Assembly (NCBI RefSeq): GCF_000757825.1
Contig: NZ_CP009451.1
Span: 3,596,001-3,660,000 of the forward strand
DNA: 64,000 nt
Direction of reading: 5' to 3'
DNA from: Cedecea neteri
Lineage (GTDB): Bacteria; Pseudomonadota; Gammaproteobacteria; Enterobacterales; Enterobacteriaceae
In this document: piece by piece, positions 46,126-56,444 of the stretch
Layout of the letters: each line of letters opens with the position of its first letter
Position numbering within the stretch: the stretch's first letter is position 1
Notes under the pieces: model-generated
Database searches by the model: none
What the model saw: the letters and a program-made list of their open reading frames with translations, nothing else
What the model was told of the DNA's origin: nothing
Made by a program: the position numbers and the translations under genes

Positions 46126-47004
46126 TTAGAACAATTTTTTCGACCAGCCGAGCTTCGAGCTTAATGTGTTGAAATAGCTGTAGTCTTTCGGGTGAATCAG
46201 ATTGAGATGATAGTCGCAGCGGCGAATGAGCACGTCCTCACCTTCCTGTATCGGCAACGCAATCTGGCTGTCACAGCTGATTTCAAGGTCGCTGCGCATG
46301 TGGGAAAAACGCAGACGAATGGTGCTGCTGCTGTTGATGACCAGCGGGCGAGCCGAAAGCGTGTGCGGGAACATCGGCACGAGCGTTATTGCATCCAGCG
46401 ACGGCGTCAGGATTGGGCCACCGGCTGAAAGCGAATAGGCGGTTGAGCCGGTCGGCGTGGAGATAATCAGCCCGTCAGAGCGCTGGGAGAAGGCAAAGAT
46501 TTCGTCGATGTAAACTTCGAACTCAATCATATGCGCGACTTTACCGGGGTGCAGCACCACTTCGTTTATCGCCGTACTGAGGCGCGTGGGCGTATCGTGC
46601 TGGCAGACCTGAGCCTCCAGCAAAAAGCGGCGTTCGGTAATGTAGTGCCCCTCGAGCACGTCCGCCAGCTGCTGCTGGGCGTTGTCCGGGTCGAGGTCGG
46701 TCAGGAAGCCTAAATTGCCGCGGTTGATGCCGATAACCTTGATGTCATAGCGAGCCAGTACTCGCGCCGCGCCCAGCATGTTGCCATCCCCGCCAACCAC
46801 CACGGCCAAATCAGCCTGCTGGCCAATCTCCGCCAGCGTGCCGGTTTTTACCTGCTTGAGGTTAAGCTCCTGGGCGATTTGCTGTTCCACCATCACTTCA
46901 TAACCTTTGGCGCACAGCCAGCGATAGAGCATTTCATGCGTGGTCAGGGCGGTGGGGTGACGCGGGTGCCCGACGATACCGATGCAGTTGAAATGTTTGT
47001 TCAT
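46126..47004 (-). CDS. nadK: NAD kinase
   Basis: A 292-residue enzyme phosphorylating NAD to NADP, same length as E. coli. The family motif [13 protein letters not shown] (about 71-83) and the Gly-rich substrate loop ([17 protein letters not shown], about 173-189) are present. The start [16 protein letters not shown] at 47004 is chosen over a 103-codon longer frame that overlaps the grpE control region and start. Divergent from grpE. Confidence 0.97.
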   Translation of the reverse strand: MNKHFNCIGIVGHPRHPTALTTHEMLYRWLCAKGYEVMVEQQIAQELNLKQVKTGTLAEIGQQADLAVVVGGDGNMLGAARVLARYDIKVIGINRGNLGFLTDLDPDNAQQQLADVLEGHYITERRFLLEAQVCQHDTPTRLSTAINEVVLHPGKVAHMIEFEVYIDEIFAFSQRSDGLIISTPTGSTAYSLSAGGPILTPSLDAITLVPMFPHTLSARPLVINSSSTIRLRFSHMRSDLEISCDSQIALPIQEGEDVLIRRCDYHLNLIHPKDYSYFNTLSSKLGWSKKLF

Positions 47005-47056
47005 TATCCTGGTGGTCCTTATTCGCAGAGGTTCCTGCGACAATATGACAGGTTCC

Positions 47057-47085
47057 CTTGAAACCCTGAAACTGATCCCCATAAT
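47057..47085 (+). promoter_or_regulatory. Sigma-32 heat-shock promoter of grpE
   Basis: CTTGAAA (47057-47063), 13-bp spacer, CCCCATAAT (47077-47085): an excellent match to the sigma-32 consensus, 42 bp before the grpE start. Confidence 0.92.
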
Positions 47086-47127
47086 AAGCGAAGCAGCGAG
47101 ATGAATGCTAAAAACGCGGAGAATTTC

Positions 47128-47706
47128 ATGAGTAGTAAAGAACAGAAAACACCTAACGAGCAAGCCCCGGAAGATATCGCCATGGATCAGCACGAAGAAG
47201 TCGAGGCCGTAGAAGGTGCCGATGTCGTGGATCCGCGCGACGAAGAGATTGCCAATCTGCAGGCTCAGCTGGCTGAAATGAAGCAGCGCGAGCGTGAGAT
47301 TGAGCCTCGCCATCAGGCTGACTTAGCTAACCTGCGTCGCCGCACCGAACAGGATATCGAGAAAGCGCACAAGTTCGCCCTGGAGAAATTCGTGAACGAA
47401 CTGCTGCCGGTTATCGACAGCCTGGATCGCGCGCTGGAAGTGGCCGACAAGTCCAACCCGGATTTAGCCCCAATGATCGAAGGCATTGAGCTGACCCAGA
47501 AGTCGATGCTGGATGTGGTTCGCAAGTTCGGCGTGGAAGTGGTGGGCGAGACTAACGTGCCGTTTAATCCGGACGTGCATCAGGCCATTGCGATGGTTGA
47601 ATCTGCCGACGTTGCGCCAAATAACGTGCTGATGGTGATGCAGAAAGGCTATACCCTGAACGGCCGTACTATTCGCGCCGCGATGGTTTCCGTAGCGAAA
47701 GCCTGA
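47128..47706 (+). CDS. grpE: Nucleotide exchange factor GrpE
   Basis: A 192-residue DnaK co-chaperone that releases ADP. An acidic, charged N terminus, a long coiled coil (about 30-130) and the C-terminal beta domain with [17 protein letters not shown] and [19 protein letters not shown] chose [12 protein letters not shown] at 47128, matching E. coli; an upstream ATG at 47101 is less likely. Heat-shock regulated from the adjacent sigma-32 promoter. Confidence 0.97.
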   Translation: MSSKEQKTPNEQAPEDIAMDQHEEVEAVEGADVVDPRDEEIANLQAQLAEMKQREREIEPRHQADLANLRRRTEQDIEKAHKFALEKFVNELLPVIDSLDRALEVADKSNPDLAPMIEGIELTQKSMLDVVRKFGVEVVGETNVPFNPDVHQAIAMVESADVAPNNVLMVMQKGYTLNGRTIRAAMVSVAKA

Positions 47707-47721
47707 TCCGTTGCCCGAAGT

Positions 47722-47750
47722 AAAAAGCCAGCCCTGCGGCTGGCTTTTTT
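47722..47750. terminator. Bidirectional terminator between grpE and yfjD
   Basis: Stem AAGCCAGC-CCTGC-GGCTGGCTT flanked by A-run and T-run, between convergent genes. Confidence 0.9.
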
Positions 47751-47754
47751 ACGT

Positions 47755-49041
47755 CTATTGCTCAACGCTTTGCCGCAACGGCTTCACCGGCGTGACGCGT
47801 ACCTGCTTAATCATGTTGTCCTGAACGTCGAGAATATCGATGTCGTACTGGCTCAGGCGGATACGGGTCCCGGCCGCCGGTATTTCCTGAATCTCTTCCA
47901 GGATCATGCCGTTGACCGTACGCGCGTCGTCTTCCGGCAGCGTCCAGTTGAAGGCTTTGTTAAGTTCACGGACGTTGGCACTGCCTTCGATAATGACCGA
48001 GCCGTCGTTTTGCGGTGTCACTTCTTCAGCAAGCGAGGGGGACATTGAGGTGGTGAAGTCACCCACAATTTCCTCAAGAATATCCTCTACCGTGACCAGC
48101 CCCTGAATATCGCCGTATTCGTCCACGACCAGGCCGACTTTCTTTTTGTTGCGCTGGAATTTCACCAACTGCACGCTCAGCGGCGTGCCTTCCGGCACGA
48201 AGTAAATCTCGTCGGCGGAGCGCAACATCACCTCTTTGGTGAACTCTTTCTTCTCGGTCATCAGGCGGTAGGCTTCACGTACGCGCAGCATGCCGATGGC
48301 ATCATCCAGGCTGTCGCGGTACAAGACGATGCGGCCGTGCGGGGAGTGGGTCAGCTGGCGGACGATGGATTTCCAGTCGTCATTAATATTGATGCCGACG
48401 ATTTCGTTTCGCGGCACCATGATGTCGTCAACGCTGACTTTTTCCAGGTCCAGTACCGAGAGCAGCATGTCCTGGTTACGCCGTGAAATCTGCGAGCGTG
48501 ATTCATGCACGATGGTGCGTAGCTCATCTTTGCTGAGCGCGGTGCTGATGATGTTATCGACCTTAATCCCGACCATACGCATCAGCAGGCGGGTAATGGT
48601 GTTGAGCAGCCAGACCAGCGGCATCATAAGGATCAGCAGCGGGCCGAGCAGCCAGCTACTTGGGTAAGCGACTTTTTCCGGGTACAGCGCGGCGATGGTT
48701 TTAGGCAAAACTTCGGCAAACACCAGCACGACGAACGTCAGTACCCCGGTGGCAATCGCCACGCCCGCGTTGCCGTAAAGGCGAATGCCGACGATGGTTG
48801 CCAGCGCGGAAGCAAGAATATTGACCAGGTTGTTCCCGATTAACACGAGGCTAATCAGGCGGTCCGGTTTACGCAGCAATTTTTCAACGCGCTTCGCTGC
48901 CCGGTTGCCCTGTTTGGCGCGGTGACGCAGGCGGTAGCGGTTTAGCGTCATCATGCCGGTTTCTGAACCGGAGAAGTACGCTGACACCACCACCATGATG
49001 ATCAGGGTGACGATCAGCGTGGTGGTTGAAATGTGTTCCAA
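47755..49041 (-). CDS. yfjD: CNNM/CorC-family membrane protein YfjD (CorB)
   Basis: A 428-residue inner-membrane protein. The N-terminal DUF21/CNNM domain (about 1-190) has several hydrophobic helices, starting TLIVTLIIMVVVSAYFSGSE. Two CBS domains follow (about 205-330, with VDDIMVPRNEIVGI and GLVVDEYGDIQGLVTVEDIL), then the C-terminal CorC_HlyC transporter-associated domain. Salmonella CorB, linked to Mg2+/Co2+ efflux and cobalt resistance, is the equivalent. Followed 25 bp upstream on the same strand by ypjD, likely one operon. Confidence 0.93.
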   Translation of the reverse strand: MEHISTTTLIVTLIIMVVVSAYFSGSETGMMTLNRYRLRHRAKQGNRAAKRVEKLLRKPDRLISLVLIGNNLVNILASALATIVGIRLYGNAGVAIATGVLTFVVLVFAEVLPKTIAALYPEKVAYPSSWLLGPLLILMMPLVWLLNTITRLLMRMVGIKVDNIISTALSKDELRTIVHESRSQISRRNQDMLLSVLDLEKVSVDDIMVPRNEIVGININDDWKSIVRQLTHSPHGRIVLYRDSLDDAIGMLRVREAYRLMTEKKEFTKEVMLRSADEIYFVPEGTPLSVQLVKFQRNKKKVGLVVDEYGDIQGLVTVEDILEEIVGDFTTSMSPSLAEEVTPQNDGSVIIEGSANVRELNKAFNWTLPEDDARTVNGMILEEIQEIPAAGTRIRLSQYDIDILDVQDNMIKQVRVTPVKPLRQSVEQ

Positions 49042-49066
49042 AAGAGGTTCCTTTAAAGAGAAGGGG

Positions 49067-49855
49067 TTAGCTAACGAACTGCTGCAGGACGCGGCTGCCG
49101 AAATAGGCGAGCGTTAGAATGCCCGCGCCGGCAACGTTAAACCAGACAACGCGACGGCCGCGCCAACCTTCATGATAGTGTCCCCACAGCAAAACGACGT
49201 AGACAAACCAGGCAAGAATCGACAGCACGGCTTTATCGACGTTCTCCATGCTGAACAGATTCTTCATGTAAAACAGGCCGGTGCATAGCGTCAGGGTCAG
49301 CAGAACCACGCCAACCTGGGTGATGTGAAACATTTTACGCTCGATAACCATTAGCGGCGGCATTTCTGCACTGAACGCCAGCTTTTTGTTTTTCAACTGG
49401 TAGTCAATCCACGCGAGCTGTAAAGCGTACAGGGCGGCGATGATAAGCGTCGCGTAGGAGAAGAGCGACAGGCCAATGTGCACCATCATTCCCGGCGTCG
49501 CTTCGAGATGGGTGATAAATTCATTGGGCATAAAGGTCGCCAGCGCCAGATTTATCAGCGCGAAGGCGTAAACAATTGGCAACAGCAGCCAGCCGCGATT
49601 GCGGGAGGCGACAATCGTCATCACCGTACAAATCATCAGGCTGACGAGAGAACCCACGTTCAGCAGGCTAAGATTTTGCCCGCCGTCGACGGTGAAGAAA
49701 CGGGCTTCCAGCGCCAGCGCATGGCTAACCAACGCGATAGCTGCGGATAAAATGGCAAAGCGTCGCCATCCGCTGTTCTTCCGCAGAAGACCGGGAATGA
49801 TCAGCGCGAGGCTGACGGAGTAGGCTACAAGCGCAAGAATGGCGAAAACGGGCAT
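49067..49855 (-). CDS. ypjD: CcsA/cytochrome-c-assembly-like membrane protein YpjD
   Basis: A 262-residue protein with about eight transmembrane helices, of the cytochrome c assembly (CcsA/CcmC-like) family, beginning MPVFAILALVAYSVSLALII. The conserved WGHYHEGWRGRRVVWF near the C terminus matches E. coli YpjD (CorE). Genetic work in enterobacteria links it with cobalt/magnesium handling alongside CorB and CorC. The start at 49855 is chosen over a 27-codon extension. Confidence 0.9.
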   Translation of the reverse strand: MPVFAILALVAYSVSLALIIPGLLRKNSGWRRFAILSAAIALVSHALALEARFFTVDGGQNLSLLNVGSLVSLMICTVMTIVASRNRGWLLLPIVYAFALINLALATFMPNEFITHLEATPGMMVHIGLSLFSYATLIIAALYALQLAWIDYQLKNKKLAFSAEMPPLMVIERKMFHITQVGVVLLTLTLCTGLFYMKNLFSMENVDKAVLSILAWFVYVVLLWGHYHEGWRGRRVVWFNVAGAGILTLAYFGSRVLQQFVS

Positions 49856-50022
49856 ATTAAGGTGTCGGTCAAATTGGCCAGAGAACGAAAAAGTCAGTAT
49901 AACGTTACCTGTCGCCTGCTCCAACCGTTGGATCACACCCGAGGCGGCTTCATGATATAATCCGCCAAATTCAGTTTTGTGTCGCGAGCTGCGGCCCCAG
50001 TTACCACGTTAGGCAAAATACC

Positions 50023-51384
50023 ATGTTTGATAATTTAACAGACCGTCTGTCGCGTACCCTGCGCAATATTAGCGGCCGTGGGCGGCTAACCGAAGAAAAC
50101 GTTAAAGAGACGCTGCGCGAAGTGCGCATGGCCCTGCTGGAAGCGGACGTTGCGCTGCCGGTGGTGCGTGATTTTATCAGCCGCGTAAAAGAAAAAGCGG
50201 TTGGTCATGAAGTCAACAAAAGCCTGACGCCGGGCCAGGAGTTCGTCAAAATCGTTCGCGCTGAACTGGTTTCCGCGATGGGCGAAGAGAACAGCAGCCT
50301 GAACCTGGCGGCGCAGCCACCGGCCGTTGTACTGATGGCGGGCCTGCAGGGCGCGGGTAAAACGACCAGCGTCGCTAAGTTAGGTAAGTTCCTGCGCGAA
50401 AAGCAGAAGAAAAAAGTGTTAGTGGTTTCGGCGGACGTTTATCGCCCGGCGGCGATTAAACAGCTGGAAACTCTGGCCCAGCAGGTTGAGGTGGATTTCT
50501 TCCCGTCCGACGCTCAGCAAAAACCGGTCGACATTGTTAACGCCGCGCTGAAAGAAGCGAAGCTGAAGTTCTACGACGTGCTGCTGGTGGATACCGCCGG
50601 TCGTCTGCACGTCGACGAAGCAATGATGGACGAAATCAAACAGGTTCATGCCGCGATTAAACCGGTAGAAACGCTGTTTGTGGTCGATGCAATGACCGGT
50701 CAGGATGCGGCCAATACCGCGAAGGCGTTCAGCGAAGCGCTGCCGCTGACCGGGGTAGTACTGACCAAAGTAGACGGTGACGCCCGCGGTGGTGCTGCGC
50801 TGTCGATTCGCCATATCACCGGTAAGCCAATCAAGTTCCTTGGCGTTGGCGAGAAAACCGAAGCGCTGGAGCCGTTCCACCCGGACCGTATCGCTTCCCG
50901 TATTCTCGGCATGGGCGACGTGCTGTCGCTGATTGAAGATATTGAAAGTAAGGTTGACCGCGCGCAGGCTGAAAAGCTTGCCACCAAGCTGAAAAAAGGC
51001 GACGGCTTCGACCTGACCGACTTCCTCGAACAGCTTAAGCAGATGAAAAACATGGGCGGCATGGCGAGCATGATGAGCAAGCTGCCGGGCATGGGCCAGC
51101 TGCCGGACAACGTCAAATCCCAGATGGACGACAAAGTTTTGGTGCGCATGGAGGCGATTATCAGCTCGATGACGCTGAAAGAACGTGCCCAGCCGGAAAT
51201 TATTAAAGGTTCCCGTAAGCGCCGTATCGCGCAGGGTTCCGGCATGCAGGTGCAGGACGTTAACCGCTTACTGAAGCAGTTTGACGACATGCAGCGCATG
51301 ATGAAGAAAATGAAGAAAGGCGGAATGGCCAAAATGATGCGCGGCATGAAAGGCATGATGCCGCCAGGTTTCCCAAGCCGTTAA
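50023..51384 (+). CDS. ffh: Signal recognition particle GTPase Ffh
   Basis: A 453-residue protein, same length as E. coli Ffh. N domain (1-90); G domain with P-loop GLQGAGKTTS (about 104-113), DTAGR and TKVDGDARGG; and the Met-rich M domain (from about 300) with KMKKGGMAKMMRGMKGMMPP at the C terminus. Binds 4.5S RNA and hydrophobic signal sequences to target membrane proteins to FtsY/SecYEG. Divergent from ypjD. Confidence 0.98.
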   Translation: MFDNLTDRLSRTLRNISGRGRLTEENVKETLREVRMALLEADVALPVVRDFISRVKEKAVGHEVNKSLTPGQEFVKIVRAELVSAMGEENSSLNLAAQPPAVVLMAGLQGAGKTTSVAKLGKFLREKQKKKVLVVSADVYRPAAIKQLETLAQQVEVDFFPSDAQQKPVDIVNAALKEAKLKFYDVLLVDTAGRLHVDEAMMDEIKQVHAAIKPVETLFVVDAMTGQDAANTAKAFSEALPLTGVVLTKVDGDARGGAALSIRHITGKPIKFLGVGEKTEALEPFHPDRIASRILGMGDVLSLIEDIESKVDRAQAEKLATKLKKGDGFDLTDFLEQLKQMKNMGGMASMMSKLPGMGQLPDNVKSQMDDKVLVRMEAIISSMTLKERAQPEIIKGSRKRRIAQGSGMQVQDVNRLLKQFDDMQRMMKKMKKGGMAKMMRGMKGMMPPGFPSR

Positions 51385-51437
51385 GCTCTTTTCGATTGCT
51401 TTTTACGCCGAAATGAGTAAAATTTTCGGGCTTTTAA

Positions 51438-51746
<309 letters not shown>

Positions 51747-51764
51747 TCTGTCACGGTGGTCATG

Positions 51765-52313
51765 ATGAGCAAGCAACTCGCCGCACAGGCTCCTGTTAAC
51801 CCAATCGTGTTGGGCAAGATGGGCTCCTCCTACGGTATTCGTGGTTGGCTCAGAGTGTTTTCCTCCACCGAAGACGCCGAAAGCATTTTTGACTACCAGC
51901 CCTGGTTTATCCAGCGCGGCGGTCAGTGGCAGCAAGTACAGCTGGAAAGCTGGAAGCACCACAATCAGGATCTGGTCATCAAGCTGCAAGGCGTTGACGA
52001 TCGGGATGCCGCGAATCTTCTGACCAATTGCGAAATTGTCGTGGATTCAACGCAACTGCCGGCTCTTGACGCAGGTGACTATTACTGGAAAGACCTTATG
52101 GGCTGCCAGGTAGTGACCACTCAGGGGTACCAGCTCGGTAAAGTCATCGATATGATGGAAACCGGCTCGAATGACGTTCTCGTCATCAAGGCAAACCTGA
52201 AGGATGCATTTGGCATCAAGGAGCGGCTGGTTCCGTTCCTCGATGGGCAGGTTATCAAGAAAGTCGATCTCGCTACTCAAACCATTGAAGTAGATTGGGA
52301 TCCTGGTTTTTAA
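51765..52313 (+). CDS. rimM: Ribosome maturation factor RimM
   Basis: A 182-residue 30S assembly factor that binds S19 and helps 16S rRNA 3' domain maturation. N-terminal RimM barrel ([19 protein letters not shown]) and C-terminal PRC-barrel ([20 protein letters not shown], then [13 protein letters not shown]). Nearly identical to E. coli. ATG at 51765 chosen; ATG one codon earlier is possible. Confidence 0.98.
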   Translation: MSKQLAAQAPVNPIVLGKMGSSYGIRGWLRVFSSTEDAESIFDYQPWFIQRGGQWQQVQLESWKHHNQDLVIKLQGVDDRDAANLLTNCEIVVDSTQLPALDAGDYYWKDLMGCQVVTTQGYQLGKVIDMMETGSNDVLVIKANLKDAFGIKERLVPFLDGQVIKKVDLATQTIEVDWDPGF

Positions 52314-52359
52314 AACTCCGAAATCATACGGTAGTCGTTAGCATAGTGGGGATTGGCTT

Positions 52360-53127
52360 GTGTTTATTGGTGTCGTTAGCCTGTTTCCTGAGATGTTCCG
52401 CGCAATTACCGATTACGGGGTAACTGGCCGGGCAGTAAAAAATGGCCTGCTAAGCATTCAAAGCTGGAGTCCGCGTGACTTCACCTATGACCGGCACCGT
52501 ACCGTGGACGATCGTCCTTACGGCGGCGGACCGGGAATGCTGATGATGGTGAATCCTTTGCGGGAAGCCATCCACGCAGCGAAAGCGGCGGCAGGAGAAG
52601 GTGCTAAGGTTATCTATCTTTCACCTCAGGGGCGCAAGCTTGATCAAGCGGGCGTCAGTGAACTGGCAACGAACGAGAAGTTAATTCTGGTTTGCGGCCG
52701 TTACGAAGGGATCGATGAGCGCGTGATCCAAACCGAAATTGACGAAGAATGGTCAATCGGCGATTACGTTCTCAGCGGCGGTGAGCTGCCAGCGATGACG
52801 CTGATTGACTCAGTCTCCCGGTTTATTCCGGGCGTGCTGGGACATGAAGCTTCGGCAACCGAAGATTCGTTTGCTGAAGGGCTGCTGGATTGTCCTCACT
52901 ATACCCGTCCTGAAGTGTTGGATGGCATGGAAGTACCGGCGGTCTTACTGTCGGGGAACCATGCAGAGATTCGCCGTTGGCGCCTGAAACAGTCGCTGGG
53001 CCGTACCTGGCTTAGAAGACCTGAACTTTTGGAAAACCTGGCTCTGACTGAAGAGCAAGCAAGGTTGCTGGCGGAGTTCAAAAAAGAACACACGCAACAG
53101 CAACATAAACATGATGGGCAGGGTTAA
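52360..53127 (+). CDS. trmD: tRNA (guanine-37-N1)-methyltransferase TrmD
   Basis: A 255-residue SPOUT methyltransferase that makes m1G37 and prevents frameshifting. The knotted AdoMet-binding region ([40 protein letters not shown]) is present. Starts with GTG at 52360, as the E. coli N terminus alignment (xxIGxxSLFPEMF) requires. Third gene of the operon. An ERIC element sits in the unusually long gap before rplS. Confidence 0.97.
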   Translation: MFIGVVSLFPEMFRAITDYGVTGRAVKNGLLSIQSWSPRDFTYDRHRTVDDRPYGGGPGMLMMVNPLREAIHAAKAAAGEGAKVIYLSPQGRKLDQAGVSELATNEKLILVCGRYEGIDERVIQTEIDEEWSIGDYVLSGGELPAMTLIDSVSRFIPGVLGHEASATEDSFAEGLLDCPHYTRPEVLDGMEVPAVLLSGNHAEIRRWRLKQSLGRTWLRRPELLENLALTEEQARLLAEFKKEHTQQQHKHDGQG

Positions 53128-53141
53128 TCCTTCCCAAAGCC

Positions 53142-53258
53142 CCTAAATAGTTGGAGTTGCAGCAAGATGGCAAGCGAGTGAATCCCGATGAGCTTACTTT
53201 GGTAAGTGACTCGGGTGAAGGAGAGCAGCCAGCGCAGATGCAGCTTCAAATATGACGG
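53142..53258. repeat. ERIC element between trmD and rplS
   Basis: About 117 bp matching the ERIC pattern (GAGTGAATCCCGATGAGCTT, then AAGTGACTCGGGTGAAGGA by near match, and GCAGCTTCAAATATGACG at the end). It lies within the transcribed spacer of the rpsP operon, on the order of 35 bp before the rplS start. Confidence 0.85.
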
Positions 53259-53290
53259 GGATATATCAGTTTACCCAGGATAAGAGATAA

Positions 53291-53641
<351 letters not shown>

Positions 53642-53666
53642 GATTCGCTTAGGCGACATCCAAATA

Positions 53667-53696
53667 AAAGGGCTGCCATCTGGCAGCCCTTTTTTA
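53667..53696. terminator. Terminator of the rpsP operon
   Basis: AAGGGCTGCCA-TC-TGGCAGCCCTT with a T6 run; probably also serves convergent yfiB. Confidence 0.92.
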
Positions 53697-53715
53697 TGCG
53701 CTGAATTTGTTTAGA

Positions 53716-54201
53716 TTATGGGGCGGTAATCACGACCGCGACGCGGCGGTTTTCGGCACGTCCCTCGCCGGTACTGTTGCTGGCAACCGGGTATTTCTTA
53801 CCCAATCCTTGCGTGGTGAGGTTACTGCGCGGGATTTTAGCGCCTTCGGCCCAGGCATCCGCGACGATGTTCGCGCGCTTGAGAGAGAGCTGTTCATTGT
53901 AGCCGTCTTCGCCGTAGTTATCGGTGTGGCCATCAAGACGGGCGTGCTTCAGGCCGGTTGCTGAGAGCTTAGCGGCCATCGACTGAATGGTTTGATAGCT
54001 TTCAGGCTGTAGCTTGTACTGGTTTTTACCGAACAGAATTTTATCCGACAGCCCAAGCGACCAGCCGTCGTTTGACTCTGAGAAGCCGTAGGAGCGCATG
54101 GCGGCAACTTGCTCAGGGGAGAAGGTTGACGGTGGTGCCTGACAGCCGGTTAACAGGAATGAAAAGAGCATTGCTGGTGCAAATAAGCGCGAAGCTATCA
54201 T
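53716..54201 (-). CDS. yfiB: OmpA-family lipoprotein YfiB
   Basis: A 161-residue outer-membrane lipoprotein. The lipobox LLTGC puts the lipidated Cys at about residue 20. The C-terminal OmpA peptidoglycan-binding domain contains HARLDGHTDNYGEDGYNEQLS (NxxLSxxRA motif). In the YfiBNR system YfiB sequesters YfiR under envelope stress, releasing the diguanylate cyclase. Start overlaps the dgcN stop by 4 bp (ATGA). Confidence 0.93.
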   Translation of the reverse strand: MIASRLFAPAMLFSFLLTGCQAPPSTFSPEQVAAMRSYGFSESNDGWSLGLSDKILFGKNQYKLQPESYQTIQSMAAKLSATGLKHARLDGHTDNYGEDGYNEQLSLKRANIVADAWAEGAKIPRSNLTTQGLGKKYPVASNSTGEGRAENRRVAVVITAP

Positions 54202-55442
54202 AATGAATCCCTTTGGTGCTGTTTTGTAAGCAACTCACGCTGCTTGTGTTTTTCTATGTACATGTTGCGATCGGCCGTTTCCATGAGGGTTTCTGCTGAC
54301 GTAATGTCTTTCGCGAGCGCGACGCCAACGCTTAGAGTCATGGTGACCCAGTGTTCGCCCGGTAAGAGAATCGGCTGCTCAATAATTTCCTTTAGCTGCT
54401 TTAGCACTCCTGCGGCCTGTCCTTCATTGCAGACTGCGTGAAGCAGCATGGCAAATTCATCTCCGCCGAGACGGAATGCAAGATGGCGGGTATTGGCAAA
54501 CATCAGCAGCCGTTTTGCGACCTCAATAAGTACTGCATCGCCGGCAGCGTGCCCCCAGGTGTCGTTAATAAATTTGAAATTGTCGCCGTCCATAAATAGC
54601 AGCGCGCTGTTCTGGAGCGTATCGGCGTCCTCAATTAGCTTATCCAGCGCCGTACGGAAGGCTGCGCGATTTGCAAGTCCTGTCAGCGGATCCTGAAGGG
54701 CAGTTTTTTGCAGCGACGCGTTCTTCAGCTGCAGCTGTCTTTGCCACTCTTCCATCTCGTCCAGCAGACTATTGAAGTCCAGGGCAAAAAGGTGAAACTC
54801 TTCAATCTTTTCCGGCGACACGCGGCGAGAAAAGTTACGGTTACTGCGGACGTCGTGAACAACGTCGGTAATATTCTGCAAAGCGGCGTCGATATCACCG
54901 TGCAGATGGCGTGAAATACCCAATGCGATAATGGAGGCAAGCAAAATGCAGGCCGTCAGCACGCCTAGCGAAAGCCAGACGAACAGGGTAACGGTGGCAT
55001 CTGTGCCTATGAGGCGCATTTCACCGATGATTTTGCCGTTGTGCCAAATCGGCTGTCTTATAGGGTGAGGGTAAAGCCACCGCGTGACCAGGCCGCCAAC
55101 CATGTCATGTTGAGACGGCTTATCTGCCTGCCAGTGGGTCAGTTCCCTGCCTTCAGAATCTACCACCTTCGCGGCGGTGAATTGCCCTTGCCTGCCCAGC
55201 ACCGAAAGGGTTTCATTGGCGGAGGCACTGTCGCGGAAAACAACGGCAGCCTCCAGGCTGTGGCTCACGGTTACCGCCAGTAACTCGAGGTTTTTTTGAG
55301 CGTATTGTTTTAGCGTCAGCATCGAGGCGACGGAAAGCAACAGCCAGACAATCAGCATGGCGACAACCACGCTAATGATGCTGATTCTGCGTAATGTTCC
55401 TTTAAACGTCGGACGTGACGAGGGGGTCAAATCCTTATTCAT
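54198..55442 (-). CDS. dgcN: Diguanylate cyclase DgcN (YfiN)
   Basis: A 414-residue inner-membrane enzyme producing c-di-GMP. N-terminal transmembrane helix (about 20-42), periplasmic CHASE8-like sensor (about 45-160), second helix (about 163-185), HAMP linker, and a C-terminal GGDEF domain with intact RLGGDEFAML active site. The start at 55442 (MNKDLTPSSRP) overlaps the yfiR stop by 8 bp. Expected to drive biofilm and block division when YfiR is removed. Confidence 0.95.
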   Translation of the reverse strand: MNKDLTPSSRPTFKGTLRRISIISVVVAMLIVWLLLSVASMLTLKQYAQKNLELLAVTVSHSLEAAVVFRDSASANETLSVLGRQGQFTAAKVVDSEGRELTHWQADKPSQHDMVGGLVTRWLYPHPIRQPIWHNGKIIGEMRLIGTDATVTLFVWLSLGVLTACILLASIIALGISRHLHGDIDAALQNITDVVHDVRSNRNFSRRVSPEKIEEFHLFALDFNSLLDEMEEWQRQLQLKNASLQKTALQDPLTGLANRAAFRTALDKLIEDADTLQNSALLFMDGDNFKFINDTWGHAAGDAVLIEVAKRLLMFANTRHLAFRLGGDEFAMLLHAVCNEGQAAGVLKQLKEIIEQPILLPGEHWVTMTLSVGVALAKDITSAETLMETADRNMYIEKHKQRELLTKQHQRDSL

Positions 55443-55980
55443 GACTATTATTCCCTGGCCGAGCCAGCAGTAATACATCCGGGCTAACCCTGACGCCGCT
55501 GCGCGTAAGGGCATCAAGGTTTACCGAAAAAGAAACTGCGTCATTATGAATATTCAGGCAGAAAGCGCTGCCAATTATGCATTGCGGGTTCTGCTCGGCA
55601 ATTAACAATAAAGGTCGAGATTGATAACGTTCTATTAATTGCAACTGCTGTTGTGGTGACTCGTTACCAAAATAGATCCCGTCACACTGGGCTCTTAATG
55701 CCTCTTCGTCAGACTTAACGAGCAACGGTTGGAACGATATATCGCTATTTTTATCGCTTAGCGTGGCGGCATAGGCGGCGGTTGAGAAGATACACAGCTT
55801 GGGAAGCCCCTGCGTCTGGGGCCAGCGCGTATAGCTTACAATGCCGGAAACAATGGTGCGAACCTTGTCGGACAGTACCGGACTTGCCGGCGGTGAGGCC
55901 AGCGTTCTGGATATAAATAGCAGGCAGACGATAAACGTCGTAAATAAAGGCATCCCGCGAAAAATAGGCGAAGTTTTCAC
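55435..55980 (-). CDS. yfiR: Periplasmic repressor YfiR
   Basis: A protein of about 181 residues with an N-terminal signal sequence (FTTFIVCLLFISRTLASPP) and the YfiR fold (IVSGIVSYTRWP, then FYFGNESP-like and IIGSAFCLNIHNDAVSFSVN with conserved cysteines). It inhibits DgcN from the periplasm. The frame opens with GTG at 55980; an ATG at 55953 would give 172 residues, the E. coli length, so the start is uncertain. First gene of yfiR-dgcN-yfiB. Confidence 0.9.
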   Translation of the reverse strand: MKTSPIFRGMPLFTTFIVCLLFISRTLASPPASPVLSDKVRTIVSGIVSYTRWPQTQGLPKLCIFSTAAYAATLSDKNSDISFQPLLVKSDEEALRAQCDGIYFGNESPQQQLQLIERYQSRPLLLIAEQNPQCIIGSAFCLNIHNDAVSFSVNLDALTRSGVRVSPDVLLLARPGNNSHE

Positions 55981-56278
55981 GCGCCACCAGCCCTAAAGCA
56001 TCGTAGCCGCAGTAAACAGCTTTTATTATTTATGATGTCGCCGTTGAGCATATCACTCCTGCATAATCCCGTCATTCATTCCTGAGTGTGATGATATTCC
56101 TGATTATCAAAAATAATAACGAGAATAGCCCTGGAATGATGGCGTAAATCGTTATCCTTCTCCTCTTAAAAAATGTTCTCACGAGGATAATATCAGCATA
56201 GAAGGGGGAATGAATTTTTACGCGCTGTTTTGTATGTTAATGCAATTTTGCCCACAAAATACGCACTTTTATGCCGCG

Positions 56279-56296
56279 TGTAATTTAATGTTTACG
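56279..56296 (+). promoter_or_regulatory. TyrR box 2 of aroF
   Basis: TGTAATTTAATGTTTACG matches TGTAAA-N6-TTTACA at most positions. Tyrosine-dependent repression of aroF-tyrA. Confidence 0.75.
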
Positions 56297-56330
56297 GTTG
56301 TTGCGCTTTTAAGCGCTATTAAATCATTAG

Positions 56331-56348
56331 TGTAACGATTAATTTACG
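56331..56348 (+). promoter_or_regulatory. TyrR box 1 of aroF
   Basis: TGTAACGATTAATTTACG directly abuts the TATAAT -10 element, so TyrR bound here would block RNA polymerase, as at E. coli aroF. Confidence 0.8.
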
Positions 56349-56444
56349 TATAATGGATTGCAATCTTTACTGTTGGCGGTTACAGTAAGTCCTCCTCCAC
56401 GAGGAAACGACTATCGCAAACGAGCTAAACACAGGACTGCCATC

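Larger units (their letters stand above)
55981..56444. promoter_or_regulatory. yfiR-aroF divergent intergenic region
   Basis: About 460 bp, AT-rich, no gene seen. The right part carries the aroF promoter (TATAAT at 56349-56354) and two TyrR boxes listed separately. The left part should hold the yfiR promoter, which I could not assign. Confidence 0.7.

Noticed and set aside
46126..47313. 395-residue version of nadK
   Set aside because: The extra 103 codons run through the grpE promoter and start; the 292-residue form matches E. coli.
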